A stretch of DNA of 64,000 nucleotides, taken from contig CAWJCP010000002.1 in the NCBI GenBank assembly GCA_963841445.1, positions 1,622,997 through 1,686,996 on the forward strand. Reading direction: 5' to 3'. Position numbers and translations under genes: made by a program. The notes below the pieces were generated by a model. That model was given only the letters and a program-made list of their open reading frames with translations. It was not told the origin of the DNA and did no database searches. The stretch's first letter is position 1. Every line of letters begins with the position of its first letter. The DNA comes from Mayfieldus sp963841445 (lineage in GTDB: Bacteria > Actinomycetota > Thermoleophilia > Solirubrobacterales > 70-9). Shown in pieces: positions 53,901-60,832 of the stretch.

Positions 53901-54171
53901 GGCCGAGCTGGCCGACGACCTGCAGCTGGCGCTCTACCGGGTAGCCGCGCGCGAAGCCTGGGACCTGGAGGCGGAGCTGGGCAGCTACTACTACGTGCTC
54001 GACGCCGAGAAGGTTGCCGTCGGCAGCTCCGCCGACGACACCGAACGGGTCGAGCGCACGGTGCTCCAGGTCGGCGACGGGATCCTCGGCCAGGACTTCG
54101 AGCCGCGGCCCTCGCCGACGGTCTGCTCCTGGTGCGACTACAGGCTGATCTGCCCGGCTGCAGAGGCCTGA
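50974..54171 (+). CDS. UvrD-type helicase fused to PD-(D/E)XK nuclease (AdnB-like)
   Basis: 1065 residues for double-strand-break end resection. Helicase motif I LGAAGSGKTEA (about residue 37), motif II VDELEDA (the usual DEYQD box altered), motif V/VI DDVKGMEFEHVYLLGLD and RRRALYVAMTRARAS. The C-terminal nuclease has GILIHRVLEQFH, RGRVDRVDRL and FELIDYKTGE, with Cys ligands (CPLKYKF and CSWCDYRLIC) for a 4Fe-4S cluster. The partner AdnA is not visible. A TAGCTT box lies 9 nt before the ATG. The Gln-to-Glu change in motif II may affect ATP use. Confidence 0.92.
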   Translation: MPERKQEDADRVGGGIELSEAQERTILHEDGPLLVLGAAGSGKTEALARRLAWLAGEGTGPERVLVVASSRATAQRLRARAEELIEQPFEELWIGTWESIAERLLRDHAAAAGIDPFFETVGPAERLAMLLERIDELPLRHHEIRGNPAGLLARLLRRIDALKAAAVSAEALAAWAAECNRDADDEAAREAARREREFAALYAEHDLVLRAADSLDSGDVVLALGRLLAERADVRREIAERFRHLIVDELEDATLACWAVLSELGSDTANMVCALDDDAALSGPGPRAASWFRDLYPNADVIAYERGFRGGQDVADASLAVLAAIPDRLEKPNAASESALPVRFWRSRNERAQAQAVAREVEHVLAGGVDPEQVCVVVESPSRHGSAVAAAMEERSIPFRLAGPAALFRSPEVRDAIAWLRMLADPDDSAAAARALTRPPVELRSVDLARLTTISRRRKLDMASAAEAALESPQIPQDARERIQSFLRLYRAASSVMEERRADVFVRRLVERIGLRKQRLFAAQPETAERLLNLSRLAELASAWTRREPQGSTREFVRYLSAVADAGVEVAGDEGETPHAGAVRVVALDDVKGMEFEHVYLLGLDRATMPGAAPAGAPPVPAQLLGTAGQEPGPEAWLTQRRRALYVAMTRARASLVLSWVEVGRSGAKRPSPFYEEARTVLGGEETVHDEELFGPAEGVHATYRMLRDDVLEASWKAGRELSELRLDTAIDVNRAIARYLELLKVATLAQRHGDEPAADVIEAINGLLRQVATPEQQAELEASALDDYLLDEERERGRRRELIAAREEPSLEAFLPRRGNGLALSASDLELYRTCPLKYKFARVFGIPQDPTINQRFGILIHRVLEQFHKEREGESGGGDEDGLRRLRGLFEAGWRRGGFGASDDELQYRDKGVQALRRYWEQEQSASAEPVWVERKFDFSIGPHHLRGRVDRVDRLPDGGFELIDYKTGERKTEAELADDLQLALYRVAAREAWDLEAELGSYYYVLDAEKVAVGSSADDTERVERTVLQVGDGILGQDFEPRPSPTVCSWCDYRLICPAAEA

Positions 54172-54830
54172 TGGCAGTCATGCGGCGAACGGGGTGGGCT
54201 GGGATCTTGATCGTCGTGGCGCTGGCTTCCGTGGCCTGCGCAGCGTCGATCTCGGCCAAGAAGGGTCACGTTGGCGGGCCGCCGACGCTGAAGCTCGGGC
54301 ATGAAGACGAGGGAAAGAAGACCACCCGGCCGGTCGTGATCGGCCGCGGTCGCACCTACGACGGGCACGCGGAGATCGTCGCCTACGGCTGGCAGCCGCC
54401 TCCTGACGGGGCGGACGGCAACAAGCACTTCTGTGTCTGGGTCGAGTACCCGCCCGACGACATCCAGTTCGGGACCTGCGCTGAGACGGGTCAGCCGTCT
54501 TCCGAGATCGAGATCAGCAGCGAGCTGCAGGGCCTCGGTCCCAAATCGGCCCGCTATACGGAGGTCGGAGGGCTCATGCGCTCCGACGTCGCCTCGGTGC
54601 GCGTGACCTATCACCGCAAAAGAGGCAGGAAGCGCGCCAAGACGACGATCGCCAAGGTCACGGCGCCGCTGCAGAGCAAGCTCAACCTGACCGAAGGGTT
54701 CGGCTACTGGGACACAAAGGTGCACGGACTGGTCCCCCTCAAGCCCTTCAAGGCCAAGGCATTCGATTCTCAAGGCAAGCTGCTCGGCACAGCCACGCAC
54801 CTGACAGGGCAAACGACCTTCGTGCCCTAG
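54171..54830 (+). CDS. Secreted hypothetical protein
   Basis: 219 residues. N-terminal export signal (WAGILIVVALASVACAAS) with a possible but weak lipobox (VAC). A beta-rich body follows (VVIGRGRTYDGHAEIVAYGW, HFCVWVEYPPDDIQFGTC), then a short basic stretch (YHRKRGRKRAKTT) and a final domain. The ATG at 54171 overlaps the helicase stop (TGATG). Its stop shares CTAG with the convergent YceI gene. No family recognised. Confidence 0.65.
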   Translation: MAVMRRTGWAGILIVVALASVACAASISAKKGHVGGPPTLKLGHEDEGKKTTRPVVIGRGRTYDGHAEIVAYGWQPPPDGADGNKHFCVWVEYPPDDIQFGTCAETGQPSSEIEISSELQGLGPKSARYTEVGGLMRSDVASVRVTYHRKRGRKRAKTTIAKVTAPLQSKLNLTEGFGYWDTKVHGLVPLKPFKAKAFDSQGKLLGTATHLTGQTTFVP

Positions 54831-55423
54831 ACGTCGTCGCGGTAGTACTCGATCGCGCCGGTGCCCTCGAGGTCCTCGAGCGCGATCGCCTCAACGTCGA
54901 GGACGAGGTGAATCTCGGCGCCGGCGACGACTCCGCCGCCCGGAAGCTCGTCCTGCCAGGAGACGCCGAAGTCGTGACGGTTGATCTGCGCGCGTGCCTC
55001 GAACCCGATCCGCCGCATCGTGCCGCGATTCTCCTCGCCCTCCCAGAACGGGGCCTCCCATTCGCCCAGGAAGTGGACCTCGAGTGGGACCGTCTTCGTG
55101 GTCCCGCGGATCGTCAGGTCGGTCTCCGCCTTCAAGGCCGTCGCGCCGGTGCGCTCGGTGAATCGGCCCTCGAAAGTGATCTCGGGGAAGTTCTCGACGT
55201 CGAAGAAGTCGGCGCTGCGCAGGTGTGCGTCGCGTTCCGGCTCGCCGGTCCAGATCTCCCTCGCGTCGATACGGCCCGAAAAGGTCGACTCGAGGCAGGT
55301 GTCCCAGTCGAAGTCGAGGCTGCCATGGATGTCCTTGAACAGGCCGCGGACCCAGGTGACCATCATGTGCCGGGCCCGGAATCCCGCTTCTGTGTGCCCC
55401 GGCTCGAAGATCCAGCGCGTCAC
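54827..55423 (-). CDS. YceI-family lipocalin-like protein
   Basis: 198 residues with the family opening WIFEPGHTEAGFRARHMMVTWVRG, the SADFFDVENFPEITFEG signature, and the closing GFEARAQINRHDFGVSW. YceI proteins bind polyisoprenoids or amphiphiles in an extended barrel. No signal peptide, so probably cytosolic. GTG at 55423, 4 nt after the UBP gene stop. Confidence 0.9.
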   Translation of the reverse strand: MTRWIFEPGHTEAGFRARHMMVTWVRGLFKDIHGSLDFDWDTCLESTFSGRIDAREIWTGEPERDAHLRSADFFDVENFPEITFEGRFTERTGATALKAETDLTIRGTTKTVPLEVHFLGEWEAPFWEGEENRGTMRRIGFEARAQINRHDFGVSWQDELPGGGVVAGAEIHLVLDVEAIALEDLEGTGAIEYYRDDV

Positions 55424-55427
55424 CGGC

Positions 55428-55718
55428 TCAGCCGGACCCGGGGTCTTGCGCCACCTCGAAGGCAACCTCGTCCAGGTAGCACCAGCTCCAGTCCTCGCCC
55501 GGCTCGGCGGAGCGGATCAGCGGGTGTCCGGACTCCTCGAAGTGGGCGGTCGCATGCCGGTTCGGGGAGTTGTCGCAGCAGCCGATCTTTCCGCAGACCA
55601 TGCAGCGGCGCAGGTGCACCCAGCGGCTGCCGATCTGCAGGCACTCCTCACAGCCCGGGATCTGCTCCGGAATGTCGGTGACCTGGATCTGATCGAGGTG
55701 GGTGCAGCTCTCGGGCAC
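55428..55718 (-). CDS. UBP-type zinc finger protein
   Basis: A 96-residue protein that is almost all one ZnF-UBP domain: CTH near residue 5, CEECLQIGSRWVHLRRCMVCGKIGCCDNSPNRHATAHFEESGHPL, and DWSWCYLDEVAFEV. In eukaryotes this domain binds the ubiquitin C-terminus; bacterial copies have an unknown partner. GTG at 55718, 2 nt after the PAC2 stop. Confidence 0.88.
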   Translation of the reverse strand: MPESCTHLDQIQVTDIPEQIPGCEECLQIGSRWVHLRRCMVCGKIGCCDNSPNRHATAHFEESGHPLIRSAEPGEDWSWCYLDEVAFEVAQDPGSG

Positions 55719-55720
55719 TT

Positions 55721-56593
55721 CTAGTTGCTCTCGCGGCCGCGCTGGCGCAGGAAGTCCTGAAACTCGCGCGCGATGCTGTCCGCGGAGGGCAGGTCCTCGC
55801 CCTCCTCGGTCAGCTGCTCGGCCTGCTGCTCCTCGATCCGCTGCACCAGCTCCTCGATCTCGGGATTGGCAGCGACCGCGCGGCCGACCTGCTCCTCGTA
55901 GCTGCCGGTCTCCTCCTCCAGCTCGGAGGCGTCTACGGCGATTCCGGTCAGCGCCTCGAGGCGGCGCAGCAGCGCGAGCGCCGCCTTCGGGTTCGGAACC
56001 GCCGCGACGTAATGGGGGACGGCGGCCCAGAGCGAAGCCGAGGACATGCCGTGCTGACGGCACATGTCGTGGACGACCCCGGTGATCCCGGTCGGGCCCT
56101 CATACGTGGAGCGGGATAGGTCGAGCTCCTCGACCAGGTCCTCGTCGGAGGCAAGCCCGGTGATCGGCACCGGAAGCGTGTGGGCGACCTCGGCGAGCAG
56201 GGCGCCGAGCGTGATCACCATCTCCACGCCCATCCGCTCGGCCGCCGTCGCGATCGCCTCCGCGAAGCCGCGCCAGCGCAGGTTCGGCTCGGTGCCGTCG
56301 AGCAGCACCAGGTCGCGCTCGGCGGCCGGCGCCTCGGCGGCGATCAACAGGTTGGTCGGCCAGTCGATCCGGCGGGTCAGCCCGTCCTCGAGGCTGATCG
56401 TCGGCCGGTTGGCCTGAAAGTCGAAGAACTCCTCCGGGTCCACCGACGCGATCAGCTCCGCGTCGAGCGAGCCGGCGACGGTGGCAAGGGCGGTCGAAGC
56501 CGCGCCGGCGGCGTCGTTCCAGCCCCGAAACGAGCAGACCAGGATCGGCGCCCGAAGCGGAGGCGGATCGGTCTCCCAGACGAGAGCATCCAT
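55721..56593 (-). CDS. PAC2-family (proteasome assembly chaperone-like) protein
   Basis: 290 residues: PILVCSFRGWNDAAGAASTAL, FFDFQANRPTI, DLVLLDGTEPNLRW, MVITLGALLAEVAHTLPVPITG, and the acidic helical tail EIEELVQRIEEQQAEQL. Actinobacterial members sit near proteasome/Pup genes. TAGTCT ends 7 nt before the ATG, no Shine-Dalgarno: leaderless. It begins a three-gene unit with the UBP finger and YceI. Confidence 0.9.
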   Translation of the reverse strand: MDALVWETDPPPLRAPILVCSFRGWNDAAGAASTALATVAGSLDAELIASVDPEEFFDFQANRPTISLEDGLTRRIDWPTNLLIAAEAPAAERDLVLLDGTEPNLRWRGFAEAIATAAERMGVEMVITLGALLAEVAHTLPVPITGLASDEDLVEELDLSRSTYEGPTGITGVVHDMCRQHGMSSASLWAAVPHYVAAVPNPKAALALLRRLEALTGIAVDASELEEETGSYEEQVGRAVAANPEIEELVQRIEEQQAEQLTEEGEDLPSADSIAREFQDFLRQRGRESN

Positions 56594-56650
56594 GCTTCTG
56601 AGACTACGGCAAGCGCGTCGCCTGCCGGAAGAGCCTAGAGCGGCCGCTAA

Positions 56651-57619
56651 ATGCGGAAGCGCCGGCGCCCTGCCGCGTCCGGATCGCCGCTCATCATCGG
56701 TTCCGTGGAGGCCGCGCGAGAACTTGACCAGGCCGGCGCCCCCGGACAGGGCCCCGAGATCGCCGCGCTGAGCGCCGGGATGCCGTTCTCGGGTCGCTAT
56801 GCCTGCGTCCGCAAGGACCGCCAGCTTGCCCGCAGCGGCTCCGCGTACCTCGCCCTGGAACTGCGGGATCGCAGCGGCTCGATCCCGGCGCGGGTCTTTC
56901 GCGACGCCGATCGGGTCGGGGCGCGCTTCGAGCGCGGCGATCCCGTCGAGGTGCGCGGCCGGGTGCAGCGCTTCCGCGGCCAGCTGGTTGCCGAGCTCGA
57001 CGACGTGCGCCGGCTCGAGCCGGGAGAAGCAGACCCGGAGCAGTTCCTGCCCGCCGCCTACCGCGATCGCGAGGAGCTCGAGGGCTTTCTCGAGCACCTG
57101 GCGCGCGAGATCCACGACCCGGCGCTGGCGGGGGTCGTGCAGTCGGTCCTGTTCAGCGACCCGGTGGCGAGCGAGTTCCGCCGCGCACCCTGCACGCGCG
57201 GCGGTCATCACGCCTATATGGGCGGCCTGCTCGAGCACACGGTCGCCGTCGCGACCCTGGTCGGCGAGCTCTGCACCCTGCATCCGCGGCTCGACTCCGA
57301 TTTGCTGATGGCGGCGGCGCTGCTTCACGACATAGGAAAGACGCGGGAGTTCAGCTACGGCGCCGAGATCGAGCTCTCAGAGCAGGGCAGGCTGCTCGGC
57401 CACCTCCAGATCGGCGCCGAGATCATCGGCGGCGCCGCCGTCGGGCTCGGCGAGGAGCGCCGCACGGCGCTCTTGTCATGCGTCCTCTGCCACCACGGGA
57501 CCGATGCGCTGCGGATGCGGAGCTTTCCCTCTCCCGAGGCGATCGCGCTCTACCGGCTCAACGCCCTTGACGCCGGCGTCAAGGGCGCGCTCGAGCACGG
57601 GCTCGCCCCTTACCGATAG
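56651..57619 (+). CDS. OB-fold/HD-domain 3'-5' exoribonuclease (YhaM-like)
   Basis: 322 residues. An N-terminal OB fold (FSGRYACVRKDRQLARSGSAYLALELRDRSG, DPVEVRGRVQRFRGQLVAELD) precedes an HD domain (RGGHHAYMGGLLEHTVAVATL, LLMAAALLHDIGKTREF, CVLCHHGTDALRMRSFPSPEA). This order is that of YhaM, an RNase acting on RNA or single-stranded DNA ends. All HD metal residues are present. ATG at 56651. Confidence 0.88.
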   Translation: MRKRRRPAASGSPLIIGSVEAARELDQAGAPGQGPEIAALSAGMPFSGRYACVRKDRQLARSGSAYLALELRDRSGSIPARVFRDADRVGARFERGDPVEVRGRVQRFRGQLVAELDDVRRLEPGEADPEQFLPAAYRDREELEGFLEHLAREIHDPALAGVVQSVLFSDPVASEFRRAPCTRGGHHAYMGGLLEHTVAVATLVGELCTLHPRLDSDLLMAAALLHDIGKTREFSYGAEIELSEQGRLLGHLQIGAEIIGGAAVGLGEERRTALLSCVLCHHGTDALRMRSFPSPEAIALYRLNALDAGVKGALEHGLAPYR

Positions 57620-57626
57620 CGAGCCG

Positions 57627-58040
57627 CTAGTCGTCGGGACCGGGACGGCGCCGGGTGCGCTTGCGCGCCGATGTGCGTCGCTTCCCCTGGAGCCTGCGTT
57701 CCTTCGCAGCTCGAGACGGGCGGGTCGGGCGGCGCGGCTTCGGTCGCCGCAAGGCCGCGGCGAGCTTCTCGCCGAGGCGCTGAAGCGCCAGCTCGCGGTT
57801 GCGGGCCTGGCTGCGGGCGTCCTGCGCCACCGCCGTCACCCGTGGGCCGAGCTTCTCGATCAGCCGCTCGCGCTGGCGATCGTCGAGGGCGCGCGATGCG
57901 TCGACGTCGAAGACAGCCTCGACCCGCGACGCGGTCACGTTGGCGTGCTGGCCGCCAGGGCCGGAAGAGCGGCTGGCGCGCAGCTCGATCTCGGTCAGCG
58001 GCAGCTCGAGGCCGCCGTCGACCTTCAGGGTCTCGCTCAT
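57627..58040 (-). CDS. arfB: Peptidyl-tRNA hydrolase ArfB (ribosome rescue)
   Basis: 137 residues with the release-factor GGQ loop in SRSSGPGGQHANVTASRVE and the basic C-terminal tail (RRPKPRRPTRPSRAAKERRLQGKRRTSARKR) that enters the empty mRNA channel. It frees stalled ribosomes. ATG at 58040 overlaps the stop of the TauE C-half gene. Confidence 0.93.
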   Translation of the reverse strand: MSETLKVDGGLELPLTEIELRASRSSGPGGQHANVTASRVEAVFDVDASRALDDRQRERLIEKLGPRVTAVAQDARSQARNRELALQRLGEKLAAALRRPKPRRPTRPSRAAKERRLQGKRRTSARKRTRRRPGPDD

Positions 58041-58441
58041 CGCGGGGGCGCTGAGGTGGGTGACGGCGCCCTCCCGGGGTTCGCGAAGGCGCGCCGGAAG
58101 AGCTGGCCGGCCATGAACAGCGCCAGCGCGGCGAAGCCAAGCTCCAGCGCCCGCTCGGGAACCGCATTCGCGACCACGACGCCGACCACGACGCCGGCGA
58201 CGGAAAAGCACCCGACCAGGACGGCCGCCCGCAGGTTGACGTTTCCGTAGCGGCTCTGGCGCGCAGCGCCGACCAGGGCGACGATCGCGATCATCAACAG
58301 CGACGTGGACTCGGCATGAACCTGACTGAGGTCGAGAAAGATCGTCAACGCCGGCACGAAGAGGATTCCGCCGCCGACCCCGACCAGACCGCCGACCAGG
58401 CCGCCGGCGAGAGCCATCAGCGCCGCGAGCAGGCCGCTCAC
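58037..58441 (-). CDS. TauE/SafE-type transporter, C-terminal half as a separate gene
   Basis: 134 residues: AGGLVGGLVGVGGGILFVPALTI repeats the family's glycine-rich helix, then SLLMIAIVALVGAARQSRYGNVN and four hydrophobic segments. The GTG at 58441 overlaps the stop of the N-terminal half gene (GTGA). TauE/SafE proteins are normally one chain of two such halves, so these two genes probably make a heterodimer. A single sequencing frameshift could also explain it. Confidence 0.8.
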   Translation of the reverse strand: MSGLLAALMALAGGLVGGLVGVGGGILFVPALTIFLDLSQVHAESTSLLMIAIVALVGAARQSRYGNVNLRAAVLVGCFSVAGVVVGVVVANAVPERALELGFAALALFMAGQLFRRAFANPGRAPSPTSAPPR

Positions 58442-58824
58442 TTGACGATCAGCTCCACCGCGACGACGACGAGCAGGATTCCGAACAGCAGCGAGATCGC
58501 GCGCTGCGGCAGGCGTTGCTGAAGCGCCGTCCCGGCAACCACACCGCCGACCGCCGGAATCGAGAGCAGCAGCCCCTTGCCTACCTCCACGTTGCCGTAA
58601 GCGCCACCCTGGAGCGCCGTCGCGAGCAGCGCGATGATCACGATCGCCGCCAGGCTGGTGCCGGTCGCGAGCCGCTCGCCGTAGCCGAACCAGAGGACCA
58701 GTAGCGGCACGATCACCGTCCCGCCCCCGACCCCGAAGAGGCCGCTGAAGGCGCCCGCCGCCGTGCCCAGAGCGGCGAGCCGCAGCAGCGCTTCGCGCGG
58801 AGGGTGGGGGCGCGCTTCGGGCAC
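58438..58824 (-). CDS. TauE/SafE-type transporter, N-terminal half as a separate gene
   Basis: 128 residues: AAGAFSGLFGVGGGTVIVPLLVLWFG, TGTSLAAIVIIALLATALQG, VGGVVAGTALQQRLPQR, then a last helix LLFGILLVVVAVELIV. These match the first half of the family. GTG at 58824, with TAGTAT 8 nt upstream and no Shine-Dalgarno. Substrate may be sulfite, sulfonate or another anion. Confidence 0.8.
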   Translation of the reverse strand: MPEARPHPPREALLRLAALGTAAGAFSGLFGVGGGTVIVPLLVLWFGYGERLATGTSLAAIVIIALLATALQGGAYGNVEVGKGLLLSIPAVGGVVAGTALQQRLPQRAISLLFGILLVVVAVELIVK

Positions 58825-58902
58825 GAGCGGCGATACTAGAGAGCGCAAAGGGGCAGGGCGGGTGTTGGACGGCACCTCCGCCAGGCCAACGATTTCTTCC
58901 CG

Positions 58903-59715
58903 ATGCCACCCGCCGCTACCGACTCAACCATCGAACCGCTGCTCGCGCCGCTGCTCGCCGATCCCTCCTCGGCCGCGGTGCTGTCGGACGTCGACGGCAC
59001 GCTGGCGCCGATCGTCCAGGAGCCGTCGCAGGTCGCGGTGCCCGATGGCGCCCGAGCCGCGCTGGCCGAGCTCAGCGGCCGCTTCGCGGTCGTCGGCTGC
59101 ATCTCCGGGCGCCGCGCCGCCGACGCCCGCGAGGTCGTCGGCGTCGACGGCATCGCCTATGCGGGCAATCACGGGCTGGAGCTGCTGCTTCCCGGCGACG
59201 AGGAGCCGCGCCTCGACCCCTCGCTGCAGGACCGTGAGCGCGCCGTCGCCGACTTTCTCGAGACGATCGACGGCGACGAGCTGATCACCGTTGGGCTGCG
59301 CAGCGAGGACAAGGGGCCGATCCAGGCCCTGCACTGGCGCGGCGCAGACGACGAGCGCGCCGCCGAGAGCCGGGCTCGCGAGATCGCGATCGAGGCCGGT
59401 CGCGAGGGCCTCGAGCCGCGCTGGGGGCGCAAGGTCCTGGAGTTGCGGCCGGCGGGCGGCGGCGGCAAGGAGGCGGCGGTCGGGGCGATGCTGGCCGAGG
59501 ACGGCGTCAGCGCGGCGATCTACGGCGGCGATGACCGCACCGACCTCGACGCCTTCCGGCGCCTGCACGACCTGCGCGACCAGGGTCGCCTCGAGGCCGC
59601 CGTCTGTGTCGGCGTCAGCTCGCCGGAGGCCCCCGCGGAGCTGGCCGAGCTGGCCGACCTCACGGTCGACGGCCCGGCGGGCTGGCTCACCGTCCTGCGG
59701 GCGCTGGCCGGCTGA
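58903..59715 (+). CDS. otsB: Trehalose-6-phosphate phosphatase
   Basis: 270-residue HAD phosphatase: motif I LSDVDGTLAPI (nucleophile Asp), GCISGRRAADA, YAGNHGLELL, and motif IV YGGDDRTDLDAF. This set is specific to OtsB. It frees trehalose from its 6-phosphate. OtsA is not next to it. ATG at 58903; no strong Shine-Dalgarno seen. Confidence 0.9.
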   Translation: MPPAATDSTIEPLLAPLLADPSSAAVLSDVDGTLAPIVQEPSQVAVPDGARAALAELSGRFAVVGCISGRRAADAREVVGVDGIAYAGNHGLELLLPGDEEPRLDPSLQDRERAVADFLETIDGDELITVGLRSEDKGPIQALHWRGADDERAAESRAREIAIEAGREGLEPRWGRKVLELRPAGGGGKEAAVGAMLAEDGVSAAIYGGDDRTDLDAFRRLHDLRDQGRLEAAVCVGVSSPEAPAELAELADLTVDGPAGWLTVLRALAG

Positions 59716-59725
59716 TCCGAACCCG

Positions 59726-60268
59726 ATGCCATTTACCGACCTCCTGCGGCTGACCGTGTTTCTGGCCGGCGCCGAGGCGACGGCGCTGGGCGCAGTCACG
59801 GTGTTGATCGCGGCGGGAAACCACGACACCCTGACCCTGCTCGTCGCCGCCGGCTGGTGGCCGATCTCGGTCGCGGTCGGCCTCTACCTCGGCCGCCTCT
59901 CGCGCGCCGCCGAAGGCGTTCGCGAGGTGCTCGGCGCCGCCCGCACCGCGACCAGCCTGCCCGACGAGACCCCGTCGCGGATCGCGGTCGAGCGGCTTTG
60001 GCCGATCGCCGTGACGGCGCTTGCCGCCGCCGCTCTGGGCTTCTCGTTTCCCGGCGTCACCGCGATTGGGGCCGGCTACGCGCTTCTGGTCGCGCTTGCC
60101 TGGCGGACTCGCGAGGCCGCGGTGCTCGGGGTCGAGGACCGCGACGGGGTGAAGTTCTTCGTCGAGCCCGGGTCGGCCTTTCGGCCCGTGCAGCTTGTCC
60201 GCACCCCTGGGCTGGGGACCGACCGGGTGAAGACCGGACACCCGCCGCCTCCACCGCCCGCGGTCTAG
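59726..60268 (+). CDS. Small membrane protein, function unknown
   Basis: 180 residues with four predicted hydrophobic segments (LLRLTVFLAGAEATALGAVTVLIAAG, LLVAAGWWPISVAVGLYLG, LWPIAVTALAAAALGF, IGAGYALLVALAWR) and a Pro-rich cytosolic end (PPPPPPAV). It starts 10 nt after otsB and may be co-transcribed. No known family recognised. Confidence 0.7.
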   Translation: MPFTDLLRLTVFLAGAEATALGAVTVLIAAGNHDTLTLLVAAGWWPISVAVGLYLGRLSRAAEGVREVLGAARTATSLPDETPSRIAVERLWPIAVTALAAAALGFSFPGVTAIGAGYALLVALAWRTREAAVLGVEDRDGVKFFVEPGSAFRPVQLVRTPGLGTDRVKTGHPPPPPPAV

Positions 60269-60278
60269 TTTCCCGCCG

Positions 60279-60782
60279 CTACTCGAGCGTGTCCCAGCTG
60301 AAGGTCCAGATCTTGTTGCCGATGAAGTTGAACGGCATCGCGATCGCGACCGCGATGGCCTGCGCCGGCAGCTCGGCCATGTGGACCGCCGTGACTAGCA
60401 GCTGCAGCGCGACCAGGTTGATCAGCAGCGAGCCGATGCTGATCGCGAAGAAGCGCGGCGCCTGAAAGCCGGAGTCGCCTTCGCCGGCGCCGAAGGTCCA
60501 GTGGCGGTTGAGCAGGAAGTTGTTGGTGACCGCGACGCAGAAGGCGCCGACCGCGGCGATCAGATGATGGACGTCGAGACCCTTCGCGAGCACCGCGAAG
60601 ACGATCAGGTTGATGACGTAGCCGGAGCCGCCGACTGCCCCGAACTTGATCAGCTGGAACCAGTTGTGGGGCTTGGTCGCGCCGGTCATCGTGCGGCGCG
60701 CGATGTCGATCGGGCGCCGGCCGGGGGGCGGCAGCGGCTCTTCGGCCAGCATGTCTGCCGCTCTTCTTTCCTCGGCGGGCAT
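60279..60782 (-). CDS. GtrA-like membrane protein
   Basis: 167 residues: IKFGAVGGSGYVINLIVFAVL opens the four-helix GtrA fold, followed by FCVAVTNNFLLNRHWTFG (family signature) and FNFIGNKIWTFSW. GtrA proteins help flip or modify lipid-linked sugars. The start at 60782 gives a 40-residue polar N-terminus; an internal ATG (MTGATKPHNWFQ) is an alternative. A plausible partner of the polyprenol-phosphate mannose synthase 2 kb away. Confidence 0.87.
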   Translation of the reverse strand: MPAEERRAADMLAEEPLPPPGRRPIDIARRTMTGATKPHNWFQLIKFGAVGGSGYVINLIVFAVLAKGLDVHHLIAAVGAFCVAVTNNFLLNRHWTFGAGEGDSGFQAPRFFAISIGSLLINLVALQLLVTAVHMAELPAQAIAVAIAMPFNFIGNKIWTFSWDTLE

Positions 60783-60832
60783 TGCTCGCAAGCTATCGGA
60801 GTCCTGCTCGCCTGACTTGAGGGCGCTCCCGC

